The notes beneath the pieces are model-generated. The model made no database searches. It was not told where the DNA came from and saw only the letters and a list, made by a program, of their open reading frames with translations. Made by a program: the position numbers and the translations under genes. A DNA stretch of 32,789 nt from Bacteroidota bacterium (GTDB taxonomy: Bacteria; Bacteroidota; Bacteroidia; Bacteroidales; VadinHA17), in assembly GCA_012729475.1 (NCBI GenBank), contig JAAYDB010000150.1, forward strand, positions 1 to 32,789, in the 5' to 3' direction. The number at the start of each line of letters is the position of its first letter. The stretch's first letter is position 1. Shown here in pieces: positions 9,133 through 16,418 of this stretch.

Positions 9133-9140
9133 TAACTTTA
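9133..9140 (+). promoter_or_regulatory. Possible -7 promoter element for lemA operon
   Basis: The sequence TAACTTTA matches the Bacteroidota -7 consensus TAnnTTTG at 7 of 8 positions. It lies 23 bases before the lemA ATG, leaving a short leader. No clear -33 TTTG is seen at the proper distance, so this is a moderate call. Confidence 0.35.
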
Positions 9141-9163
9141 GGGAAATTAAAATAAATAAAGAA

Positions 9164-9766
9164 ATGAAAAAAGGTTGTTTGCTCTGGATTATAATAATAG
9201 CTGTCGTTGCTATTGTTGCTTTCGGATTTATCTCATGGGGGATAAAAGTGTATAACCATATTGTTGAACTGGAACAGGGTGTTGTCAGTCAATGGGGTAA
9301 TGTTGAGACTCAGTATCAGAGGAGAGCTGACCTTATCCCAAATTTTGTAAACACTGTCAAAGGAGCAGCTGCTTTTGAGCAGGAGACTCTTACCCAGGTT
9401 ATTGAAGCAAGGGCAAAAGCCACTCAGGTTACGCTTGATCCGGCCAATATGACAGCAGAAAATATGCAGGAATTCCAGGCTGCCCAGGGTGAAGTGAGTT
9501 CTGCTCTGTCCAGACTAATGGTTGTAGTGGAAAGATATCCGGAGCTAAAAGCAACTCAGAATTTCAGAGATCTTCAGGTTGAACTGGAAGGAACTGAGAA
9601 CAGAATATCTGTAGAGAGAAGGAATTTCAACGAGAAAGCCAGAGAATTCAATACTTATATAAAGCAATTTCCACAGAGTATTATTGCCGGCATAAAAGGA
9701 TTTAGCGAGAGACCTTATTTCGAATCTATGGAAGGAGCAGAGACAGCTCCTCAGGTACAATTCTGA
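9164..9766 (+). CDS. lemA: LemA family membrane-anchored protein
   Basis: This 200-residue protein has one N-terminal transmembrane segment (about residues 5-27, IIIIAVVAIVAFGFISWG), followed by the LemA four-helix domain. The family signature is clear: NHIVELEQGVVSQWGNVETQ, then QRRADLIPNFVNTVKGAA, and later RNFNEKAREFN. LemA proteins are widespread, but their molecular role is not settled. The two following genes both encode TPM-domain proteins, and this three-gene order is common in bacteria, which suggests a membrane-surface complex. It is separated by 26 bases from the first TPM gene and presumably is the first gene of a three-gene operon. Confidence 0.93.
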   Translation: MKKGCLLWIIIIAVVAIVAFGFISWGIKVYNHIVELEQGVVSQWGNVETQYQRRADLIPNFVNTVKGAAAFEQETLTQVIEARAKATQVTLDPANMTAENMQEFQAAQGEVSSALSRLMVVVERYPELKATQNFRDLQVELEGTENRISVERRNFNEKAREFNTYIKQFPQSIIAGIKGFSERPYFESMEGAETAPQVQF

Positions 9767-9792
9767 TACACCTGTGATTGATGACTGATTAA

Positions 9793-10251
9793 ATGAAAGC
9801 TTCAACTTTTTTTACCAGAGACCAACAGGCACTGATAAGGAATGCCATAATCAGTGCCGAAGAAAACACTTCAGGAGAGGTACGAGTTCATATTGAAACC
9901 GATATGGAAGGTGATGTACTTGACAGAGCTGCATGGATCTTCAGAAAGATCGGGATGCACAAGACAGCTGAAAGAAACGGAGTGCTTTTTTACCTTACTC
10001 TTAAAAATCAGGAATTTGCAGTCATAGCAGATGCAGGTATAAATACCAGGGTCACTGAGGGTTTTTGGGATGAAATAAAAGAACTTCTTGCGAAAAACTT
10101 CAGTGAAAATAAATTCACCGAAGGTCTTATAGAAGGGATCCTTATGACAGGAACAAAACTTAAAGAATATTTCCCAAGGCAGAAGGACGATATTAATGAG
10201 CTGCCGAATGATATTACATTCGATGACACTTTCAAAACCGCTGTAGAATAA
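9793..10251 (+). CDS. TPM domain-containing protein, short cytosolic form
   Basis: This 152-residue protein is essentially a single TPM domain (TLP18.3/Psb32/MOLO-1 fold). Visible features are ISAEENTSGEVRVHIE, an R-x-G-x-LFYLTLK segment (RNGVLFYLTLK), the core AVIADAGINTRV, and WDEIKELLAKNF. There is no signal peptide and no membrane segment, unlike the following paralogue, so it probably stays in the cytoplasm. Its stop codon overlaps the next start as TAATG, a one-base overlap that suggests translational coupling. The role is unknown beyond its regular association with LemA. Confidence 0.85.
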   Translation: MKASTFFTRDQQALIRNAIISAEENTSGEVRVHIETDMEGDVLDRAAWIFRKIGMHKTAERNGVLFYLTLKNQEFAVIADAGINTRVTEGFWDEIKELLAKNFSENKFTEGLIEGILMTGTKLKEYFPRQKDDINELPNDITFDDTFKTAVE

Positions 10252-11066
10252 TGATGAAAAGAGCAATAAATTGTATATGGCTCCGAATTTTTCTGCTATT
10301 ATTCCTTTCGGGAGTTATTACAGCTCAGGATCTGCCGTCAAGACCCTACCCTCCCAGACTGGTAAACGATTATGCAGGAATGTTGGATGCCAGAGATGTA
10401 CAGGCTCTTGAAAATAAGCTTGTTGCTTTCAATGACTCGACATCTACACAGATAGCTATTGTTACAGTTGAAGACCTTCAGGGATATGATGTGGCTGATT
10501 ATGCACAGAGACTGGCTCAAAGCTGGGGCATTGGACAACAGGAGCTTAATAACGGAATGCTTATCTTAGTTAAGCCAAAGACGGAAAACTCTCCGGGGTA
10601 TGTTGCTATTGAACAGGGTTATGGCCTTGAAGGAGCAATTCCCGATATAACCTGCGCTCAGATAATTGACTATGAAATATTACCTGCCTTTAGAAATGGA
10701 GAGTATTATGAAGGCCTTGAACAGGCTACTTCAACCCTAATGGCCCTCGCCAGCGGAGAATTTTCAGCAGATGAATATGGGAAAAAGGCTGATGATGATA
10801 TGAGTCCCGTTATGCCAGTAATAATATTTATAGTTTTTATCATCATGATGTTGTTTTTCCGCAGCAATGGAGGAAAGAACCAGAGGCATATAAGCGATAA
10901 GGGACTGCCTTTATGGATGTTGCTCTCAATGATGAATTCCGGCAGAGGTTCTCATAGTGGCAGCTGGGGAGGTTTCTCCCGTGGAGGCGGAAGTAGTGGA
11001 AGCGGTGGATTTGGTGGATTTGGTGGTGGTAGTTTTGGTGGAGGAGGAGCCAGCGGATCATGGTAA
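10251..11066 (+). CDS. TPM domain-containing membrane protein with Gly/Ser-rich tail (YgcG-like)
   Basis: This 271-residue protein has an N-terminal signal peptide (about residues 1-25, ending ITAQ), then an extracytoplasmic TPM domain (about 34-170) containing YAGMLDARDVQALE, STQIAIVTVEDLQG, WGIGQQELNNGMLILV and YGLEGAIPD. A transmembrane segment follows at about 187-204. The C-terminus, from about 230, is almost only glycine, serine and phenylalanine and ends GGGGASGSW; at DNA level there are short direct repeats of GGTGGATTT. This architecture is typical of YgcG-like TPM proteins encoded beside LemA. Translation could begin at the ATG at 10251 or the one at 10254. The gene ends 81 bases before the stop of the convergent rluD-type gene. 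No clear terminator hairpin is seen there. Confidence 0.88.
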   Translation: MMKRAINCIWLRIFLLLFLSGVITAQDLPSRPYPPRLVNDYAGMLDARDVQALENKLVAFNDSTSTQIAIVTVEDLQGYDVADYAQRLAQSWGIGQQELNNGMLILVKPKTENSPGYVAIEQGYGLEGAIPDITCAQIIDYEILPAFRNGEYYEGLEQATSTLMALASGEFSADEYGKKADDDMSPVMPVIIFIVFIIMMLFFRSNGGKNQRHISDKGLPLWMLLSMMNSGRGSHSGSWGGFSRGGGSSGSGGFGGFGGGSFGGGGASGSW

Positions 11067-11147
11067 TCCGGAAAATAAATCAGGGGTAAGAGGCAGGAAA
11101 AGAATCGCAGTATTAGAGAGCGCTTAAAAAAATGAAAGGATTATTAT

Positions 11148-12176
11148 TTAACTTTTAATTCCCCTGGAATATGTTCTCCACTTTTCAATTACCTTCTGCA
11201 TATCACAGGGTAGTTCAGAATCAAAGAACAGCCTTTCACCTGAAACAGGATGGCTAAAAGCCAGAGAACGGGCATGCAGTGCCTGCCGTGGAAGTATTTT
11301 AAAACAATTTTTCACAAATTGCTGATACTTGCTGAATGTAGTGCCCTTTAGTATCTGATCTCCACCATACTCTGAATCATTGAAAAGGGGATGCTTAATA
11401 TAGCTGAAATGAACCCTTATCTGGTGAGTGCGGCCTGTTTCAAGCTTACATTCCACAACAGATATATAGCCCAGATTTTCTATTACTTGGTAATGAGAAA
11501 CAGCATTCTTACCCTGACTGCCATCAGGGAAAACCTGCATAATCTTTCTGTCACGGATATTCCTTCCTACATGACCGGTAATGACTCCTTCAGTAGGATC
11601 AGGTACACCCCAGACTATCGCCGTATATCTCCTGTCAGCAGAACGTTCGTAAAACTGTCTTGAAAGATTATTCAGAGCCTGTTCTGTTTTGGCTATTACA
11701 AGAATACCCGAAGTGTTTTTGTCGATACGGTGAACAAGTCCGGGTCTGATACTCCCGGAAAGGAAGAGGGGGTTATCTTGTAAATGCCACATCAGAGCAT
11801 TGACAAGTGTTCCCCTGTAATTACCGTAGGCGGGGTGTACAACCATCCCTGCTTCCTTGTTGACAACAATAAGATCATCGTCTTCATAAACTATATTCAA
11901 GGGGATATTCTCAGGGATAAGTTCAATTTCTCTCGGAGGGTTTGGAAGGACTATCTGTATTGTATCATAAGGTTTTACCCTGTAGTTTGATTTTACCTGT
12001 TTTGTATTAACAAGAATATTTCCTGCCTCTGCCGCATTCTGTAACCTCGTCCGGGAAGTATTATCGAGACGTGAAAACAAATATCTGTCAATTCTGACAG
12101 ATGATTGCCCGGGCTCAACCTCAAAGCGGTAATGTTCAAAAAACTCCTGTTGTTCAGAAAATTCTTCTTCAGTCAT
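11148..12176 (-). CDS. rluD: RluA-family 23S rRNA pseudouridine synthase (RluD type)
   Basis: The product isomerises uridine to pseudouridine in large-subunit rRNA. It is 342 residues long. An N-terminal S4 RNA-binding domain (about 24-80, SVRIDRYLFSRL onward) is followed by the catalytic domain. The active-site motif GLVHRIDKNTSGILV has the catalytic aspartate D152. Later GRTHQIRVHFSYIKHPL and GDQILKG are also family-typical. RluD is the most likely class from length and the S4 domain, but RluC specificity cannot be excluded. It is the last gene of a tight operon: PASTA protein, T9SS cargo protein, then this gene, with gaps of 5 and 9 bases. Confidence 0.9.
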   Translation of the reverse strand: MTEEEFSEQQEFFEHYRFEVEPGQSSVRIDRYLFSRLDNTSRTRLQNAAEAGNILVNTKQVKSNYRVKPYDTIQIVLPNPPREIELIPENIPLNIVYEDDDLIVVNKEAGMVVHPAYGNYRGTLVNALMWHLQDNPLFLSGSIRPGLVHRIDKNTSGILVIAKTEQALNNLSRQFYERSADRRYTAIVWGVPDPTEGVITGHVGRNIRDRKIMQVFPDGSQGKNAVSHYQVIENLGYISVVECKLETGRTHQIRVHFSYIKHPLFNDSEYGGDQILKGTTFSKYQQFVKNCFKILPRQALHARSLAFSHPVSGERLFFDSELPCDMQKVIEKWRTYSRGIKS

Positions 12177-12185
12177 CCTGGTGCT

Positions 12186-14033
12186 TCATTTTATCTTTAT
12201 AAGACGATTATATCCCAGAGAACGGCCCTGACGGCTGGCAACAATAATGTATATCCCGGTTTTGAGATATGAAATGTCAACTGTTTCGCTGAAAAGAACT
12301 TCCTTTACCTTCTTGCCACTGAGATCAAAAAAGGAAACATAGGTTAACCCGTCGACAGGAAGCTTTTCGGTATCGAAAACAATGTAATCTCTTGCAGGAT
12401 TAGGTCTGAAACTCAGTGGTTTTGTACTGTGAAAAGGTATGTCATTTACTGATGTGACCAGAGGGGGGCCTGTCACAGGTCGTATCATCAGACTTCCATT
12501 CTGACCTGATTCATGCCAAATTCCATTGATCCAATACATTTGTCGGCCCTGATGCGGAGTGTTAATATCGAAACCTGCATTGAGAAAAGCTTCTGAACGT
12601 TGTTTCCAGCCAACATAAAACAATCCCTCAACCATTACAGGTTTTGGAAGAACAAATGTATAGAAACCGTTTATTGAATTACCCTGTTGTACCATCAGAT
12701 CTTCAACTGATGTGAGTACTTCGCCCGGTAGCCCTCCGATATCATTCCATACCATCAGGTCAAAAGATCTTAGATTCGCATTCATATAACTGTCGTTAAA
12801 ACAGATACGGACTGCCCGTAGTGAATCCTGTATATATGATCTGAACCTGCAGGCAACCATGGCATTACTGGAGCCAAGACCATTTATCCCGTAACCTGCT
12901 TCTGCTGATCCGTCATCGAATGCAAAATAATCATTGAAAACCTGGTAATAGACAAGAGTGTCATTTGTTTTGGGATCAAATTCATCTGTCACAAGCCAGC
13001 TTTTAACCCTGAAAAGAGCAGAATCCTTGTTGTCTGAAGAATAGGTATATATCAGATCGGCATTATACTGCTCACCAGCCAGAGGATCTATATTGACAGC
13101 TCCGGCAGAAAAAAGCTTTACCTGCTTATTTTCATACACATCCCATATCTGGAAATTGCGGGTTACATTCCTTACAATATTATCGTAGTTTTTATAATGG
13201 ACAGGAATAAATGCTCCCATTTCCTGAAGAGAAATATGTTCGAATTGTTTCCAGGGAATTGATTCGTGTGTTGATAACAATGAACGAAGAGGTGACACGA
13301 AAGCTACATCCGGCAAAAGAGTATCCTTGTCAGTGCGGTTTTTATCCAGTATTATATAGTCAATGTTCCAATGGTCACAGTTTCCTATCATAGAGGGATA
13401 ATTCTGATAATCACTGAGGCTGATATAATTAACAAACCTGAATCTGAAACCGTTTTTCAGAAACCGTGGATCATCTATTCTGATGTTTACAGCTCTGAAG
13501 CCCTCAATATCAATATTATTTGTTTTCCATACAGGGTACCATCTGTCTTCTTCAGGAGCATAAAACTGAAGGGTAAGACTGTCCCTTTCTTCAGGCATGT
13601 CTCCTGTTCCTCCTGGTTCAAAGAAGAAGCTGAGCCGTAAACTGTCATCCGGGGTATATTCAAGATTTATGGGCTGTGATGATAAATGGTCGGCAACACT
13701 GCTTATATAGGATGCATCTTCATATAGTCGACCGTAATTATCAAGTGCATCAAAAGTAGCAACCCCTTTGGTTATTTGTTTTTCTGTGTAAGTATCATTG
13801 ATAAAGACATAATTATCAGTCCATTTTTCGTTGTCAGGAAATATATCCTGTCCTGAGAAATCATCAAAGAAGGGAAGTTCCAGAATACCTTTAGAACCCG
13901 ATTTACTGTCAGAAACAGGCGGCCCATTTTTCAGTAGAGGATTTGAGGGAAGTCCGGTAACAACTTCCTGGGTCAATCCATTATTGGTAATGCTGAGAAT
14001 AAATATTATATATAATACTGTTTTTTTATACAT
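12186..14033 (-). CDS. T9SS type A sorting domain-containing surface/secreted protein
   Basis: This 615-residue protein has a Sec signal peptide (KKTVLYIIFILSITNNGLTQ) and a C-terminal type IX sorting domain (about residues 545-615). The sorting domain begins at FRPNPARDYIVFD and includes FFDLSGKKVKEV, LKTGIYIIVA and a final RLIKIK. The protein should therefore cross the outer membrane through T9SS and be released or surface-attached. The region between has beta-rich segments (FDDFSG, WNIDYIILDKNRTDKD, AFDDGSAEAGYG) that look like carbohydrate-binding or immunoglobulin-like sandwich domains. I recognise no catalytic motif. It sits between a PASTA protein and a pseudouridine synthase with gaps of 5 and 9 bases, an unusual setting for a surface cargo. 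Its specific function is unknown. Confidence 0.87.
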   Translation of the reverse strand: MYKKTVLYIIFILSITNNGLTQEVVTGLPSNPLLKNGPPVSDSKSGSKGILELPFFDDFSGQDIFPDNEKWTDNYVFINDTYTEKQITKGVATFDALDNYGRLYEDASYISSVADHLSSQPINLEYTPDDSLRLSFFFEPGGTGDMPEERDSLTLQFYAPEEDRWYPVWKTNNIDIEGFRAVNIRIDDPRFLKNGFRFRFVNYISLSDYQNYPSMIGNCDHWNIDYIILDKNRTDKDTLLPDVAFVSPLRSLLSTHESIPWKQFEHISLQEMGAFIPVHYKNYDNIVRNVTRNFQIWDVYENKQVKLFSAGAVNIDPLAGEQYNADLIYTYSSDNKDSALFRVKSWLVTDEFDPKTNDTLVYYQVFNDYFAFDDGSAEAGYGINGLGSSNAMVACRFRSYIQDSLRAVRICFNDSYMNANLRSFDLMVWNDIGGLPGEVLTSVEDLMVQQGNSINGFYTFVLPKPVMVEGLFYVGWKQRSEAFLNAGFDINTPHQGRQMYWINGIWHESGQNGSLMIRPVTGPPLVTSVNDIPFHSTKPLSFRPNPARDYIVFDTEKLPVDGLTYVSFFDLSGKKVKEVLFSETVDISYLKTGIYIIVASRQGRSLGYNRLIKIK

Positions 14034-14038
14034 CCGGA

Positions 14039-14896
14039 TTAGTTATCCGTAACGGACCCGTCAGGTACCGGAACGGGAATTGAGTCAGAAAGCATCAGGA
14101 GTGTTGAATCAACAGGTAATTTGAGTGAATCTACCGTAAGCCACAGGTATATTGATGACCCCAGTTGAAGGGTATTTTCCTCGTTGTATTCAGGATTCTG
14201 GCGGTATACGAAAGCATCAGTACTGTCTTCAGCAGTAATTATTGTATTGTCAAATATATATGTTCCCAGGTTCAGAGATGAACTTAATATATTGTTTCTT
14301 GCTGATTCCAGATTCATCCCTACAAGATCGGGGACCAGGGTTCTCTGATTACTTAAACCTTTGCCGAGAACAAGGTCAATAACAGACTCCTTATGGATGG
14401 AGTCTCCTGCAGCAATATCTTTGCCGTTGAGTCTCTGATTAAGAACCATATTGACAGATATGTCAGGTTTATAGCTTAGTTCTCCCATCTGAAGGCCTGA
14501 GTTATGGATCATAGCCATTGCCTGATTAAGGGGCAGATCGACGAGGTCAGGCATTGCAACCATTTCCGGTCTGAAAGCATTAATTGTAAGAGAGATATTA
14601 CGCCATTTTTTTACCCGGAACCCTGGTTTTGGGTTTTGTTCAGCGATACAACCACGAGGGACCAGTGAGGTAAAAACCGAATCAATAATATGGTACCTCA
14701 TTTTATGTTTCTGAGCCAGACTGTCCGTTTGTTCCAGGGTTAGTCCGAAGAAATCAGGAACGGGTCGCGACTGACCATGGCGGGTGTAAATATTAAGAGA
14801 TAAAAGTGTAAGTAAAATAAGACCTGTAAAAAGTGCAATTGCCAGTCCCAGATGTTTAAGGAATATTTTACTAAAAATGAATTCTTTCAGATTCAT
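14039..14896 (-). CDS. PASTA domain-containing single-pass membrane protein
   Basis: This 285-residue protein has a short cytoplasmic N-terminus, one transmembrane helix (about 16-36) and three consecutive extracytoplasmic PASTA domains (about 44-107, 113-180 and 186-256). These are marked by repeated segments such as VPDFFGLTLEQ, MPDLVDLPLNQAMAMI and VPDLVGMNLESARN. A Ser/Pro/Asp-rich tail follows. PASTA domains bind peptidoglycan fragments in kinases and penicillin-binding proteins. Here there is neither a kinase nor a transpeptidase domain, so it may be a wall-sensing or scaffold protein. It is the first gene of the operon with the T9SS cargo and rluD-type genes, and a good -7 promoter element lies 29 bases upstream of its ATG. 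Confidence 0.9.
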   Translation of the reverse strand: MNLKEFIFSKIFLKHLGLAIALFTGLILLTLLSLNIYTRHGQSRPVPDFFGLTLEQTDSLAQKHKMRYHIIDSVFTSLVPRGCIAEQNPKPGFRVKKWRNISLTINAFRPEMVAMPDLVDLPLNQAMAMIHNSGLQMGELSYKPDISVNMVLNQRLNGKDIAAGDSIHKESVIDLVLGKGLSNQRTLVPDLVGMNLESARNNILSSSLNLGTYIFDNTIITAEDSTDAFVYRQNPEYNEENTLQLGSSIYLWLTVDSLKLPVDSTLLMLSDSIPVPVPDGSVTDN

Positions 14897-14924
14897 AGAG
14901 CTAAATAATCTATTATTGATAACG

Positions 14925-14932
14925 CAAATGTA
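14925..14932 (-). promoter_or_regulatory. -7 promoter element for the PASTA-T9SS-rluD operon
   Basis: On the - strand this reads TACATTTG, an exact match to the Bacteroidota -7 consensus TAnnTTTG. It lies in the 48-base gap between mqnE and the PASTA gene, predicting a leader of about 20 bases. No TTTG is evident at -33. Confidence 0.5.
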
Positions 14933-14944
14933 TGGATAAAATTA

Positions 14945-16045
14945 TTATCTTTTTATGTATAAGGAGTCTCTTTCTACGGGTATATATCCTGTGTCACCAA
15001 CGAGTTTGCAGATAGCACCTGCTGACATAGCAGGGTTCTGGTCTTCAGCTCCGGCCATGGAATATATTCTGGTAGTATCTTCTATAGTACCGTCAAGATC
15101 GTCGGTTCCGAAAAAAAGGCTGAGTTGTGCCACCTCTTTTCCTGTCATTGGCCAGTATGCCTTTATGTGAGGTATATTGTCAAGAAATATCCTGGATACA
15201 GCATAATTACGAAGGTCTTCCATTATACTCACTTCTCCGAGATAACCCATGTTATTATTGGATTTTTTGTATTTAAGAGGAATAAAAGCATTGAATCCCT
15301 TTGTCTTATCCTGGAGATCACGCAACCGTGTCATATGGTCGATCCTGTGAAAGTAAGTCTCGAGATGCCCATAAAGCATTGTAGCATTAGATGTTATTCC
15401 CAGTTTATGTGATGTCTCGTGGATGTGAAGCCAACGCTCTGATGAGGTTTTTTCAGGACATATCTTTTCTCTGATACTTTCATCAAATATTTCTGCACCA
15501 CCGCCCGGAATTGAATCGAGGCCACATTTCTTGAGGTAAGTAAGGCCTTCTTCAAGTGATAACCCGGCCTTTTTTATCATGTAATCCAGTTCTACTGCCG
15601 AAAAAGCTTTTATGTGTAAAGAAGGTCTGTGAAGCTTTATTTTCTTTATCAGCCCGCCATACCAGTAAATATCATGAGAAGGATGAACGCCACCGACAAT
15701 ATGTACTTCAGTAACGTCAGTCTTGTCGAACCTCCTGACTATTTCCATCATTTCATCATGACTGTAATTCCACGAATCAGGATCTCCTGAGCGTCTCCTG
15801 TAGGAGCAGAACTTACAGTTATATATACAGATATTAGTAGGCTCCAGGTGAAAATTTCTGTTATACCATACATAATTATTATTGATACGCCGCCTCATAA
15901 TACCTGCCATTATACCCAGCAGTGGCAATTCACACTCTGAATAGAGTGTCATAGCGTCGTCAGTAGTTATTCTTGATCCTTTGATAATCCTGGAGGCTAT
16001 GTTATGGATATCCTTATTGGTGATATGGTCGGGTAAAATATTCAT
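14945..16045 (-). CDS. mqnE: Aminofutalosine synthase, radical SAM enzyme of the futalosine menaquinone pathway
   Basis: MqnE joins a SAM-derived adenosyl group to 3-[(1-carboxyvinyl)oxy]benzoate, an early step of menaquinone synthesis by the futalosine route. With the ATG at 16045 the protein is 366 residues. The frame extends 10 codons farther upstream, but that would place the start at a non-ATG codon close to the promoter element at 16064-16071, so the internal ATG is preferred. The radical-SAM cluster motif C73-x3-C77-x2-C80 lies in NICIYNCKFCSYRRR. Other family segments are HIVGGVHPSHD, SIPGGGAEIFDESIR, SNATMLYGHLET and KAYWPMTGKEVAQL. CofH/MqnC relatives share the fold, but the GGGAEIF and C-terminal AGAEDQNPAM segments favour MqnE. 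No other mqn genes are visible nearby. Confidence 0.9.
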   Translation of the reverse strand: MNILPDHITNKDIHNIASRIIKGSRITTDDAMTLYSECELPLLGIMAGIMRRRINNNYVWYNRNFHLEPTNICIYNCKFCSYRRRSGDPDSWNYSHDEMMEIVRRFDKTDVTEVHIVGGVHPSHDIYWYGGLIKKIKLHRPSLHIKAFSAVELDYMIKKAGLSLEEGLTYLKKCGLDSIPGGGAEIFDESIREKICPEKTSSERWLHIHETSHKLGITSNATMLYGHLETYFHRIDHMTRLRDLQDKTKGFNAFIPLKYKKSNNNMGYLGEVSIMEDLRNYAVSRIFLDNIPHIKAYWPMTGKEVAQLSLFFGTDDLDGTIEDTTRIYSMAGAEDQNPAMSAGAICKLVGDTGYIPVERDSLYIKR

Positions 16046-16063
16046 ATTGTGATTCGAAGAGAC

Positions 16064-16071
16064 CAAAATTA
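16064..16071 (-). promoter_or_regulatory. -7 promoter element for mqnE
   Basis: The - strand reads TAATTTTG, an exact TAnnTTTG match, 18 bases upstream of the chosen mqnE ATG. It begins 2 bases after the T-tract of the rpmH terminator. The short leader supports the start at 16045 and argues against the longer frame. No -33 TTTG is visible. Confidence 0.5.
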
Positions 16072-16073
16072 AC

Positions 16074-16102
16074 AAAAAAAGGCGCCCTTTATATGGGGCA
16101 CC
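16074..16102 (-). terminator. Intrinsic terminator of rpmH
   Basis: Read on the - strand, GGTGCCC (16102-16096) pairs with GGGCGCC (16087-16081) to give a 7-bp, GC-rich stem with one G-U pair. The loop is 8 bases and seven T residues follow directly (16080-16074). It begins 28 bases after the rpmH stop. This is the clearest terminator in the window. Confidence 0.85.
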
Positions 16103-16129
16103 CCTATATTATTAAACCTTCTTTGGATA

Positions 16130-16285
16130 CTATTTAACTCTAAGCTCAGAGGAGACTGTGAGTTTTTTTCTTCCTTTGGCTCTGCGTGAACCAAGTACCC
16201 GCCTGCCGTTAGGGGTGGACATCCTTTCTCTGAAACCATGTTTGTTGGCTCTCTTTCTTCTCGATGGCTGAAATGTCCTTTTCAT
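16130..16285 (-). CDS. rpmH: 50S ribosomal protein L34
   Basis: This small gene encodes 51 residues beginning [18 protein letters not shown] and continuing [20 protein letters not shown], ending SELRVK. This is the highly conserved, very basic L34 protein of the large ribosomal subunit. Length is at the family norm of about 45-52. It is flanked by its own -7 promoter element upstream (16330-16337) and an intrinsic terminator downstream (16074-16102), so it appears to be transcribed as a single gene. In many bacteria rpmH sits with rnpA near the replication origin; no rnpA is seen next to it here. Confidence 0.97.
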   Translation of the reverse strand: MKRTFQPSRRKRANKHGFRERMSTPNGRRVLGSRRAKGRKKLTVSSELRVK

Positions 16286-16329
16286 CTGGATAATGTTTTA
16301 ATTATTAGTTGCCTTTTATTTTGCGTGTG

Positions 16330-16337
16330 CAAAGATA
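16330..16337 (-). promoter_or_regulatory. -7 promoter element for rpmH
   Basis: The - strand reads TATCTTTG, an exact match to TAnnTTTG, 44 bases before the rpmH ATG. A T-rich run lies about 19 bases upstream, at the expected -33 distance, but without the final G. The rest of the 133-base gap between rsmG and rpmH is AT-rich and holds nothing else I can identify. Confidence 0.5.
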
Positions 16338-16418
16338 GTGTTTTTTATAAATATTAAAAAAAAGAATGGGAAATATTCGGGATTAGTTTACTCTGTTTTA
16401 TTGTAGTTCTGACTATAA

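Noticed and set aside
10960-11064. Tandem repeat or CRISPR-like array
   Set aside because: The repetition is the Gly/Ser/Phe-rich coding tail of the TPM protein, in frame and without spacers.
16046-16075. Longer N-terminus of mqnE starting near 16075
   Set aside because: It begins at a non-ATG codon upstream of the promoter-like element and in the rpmH terminator T-tract, and adds residues without family support.
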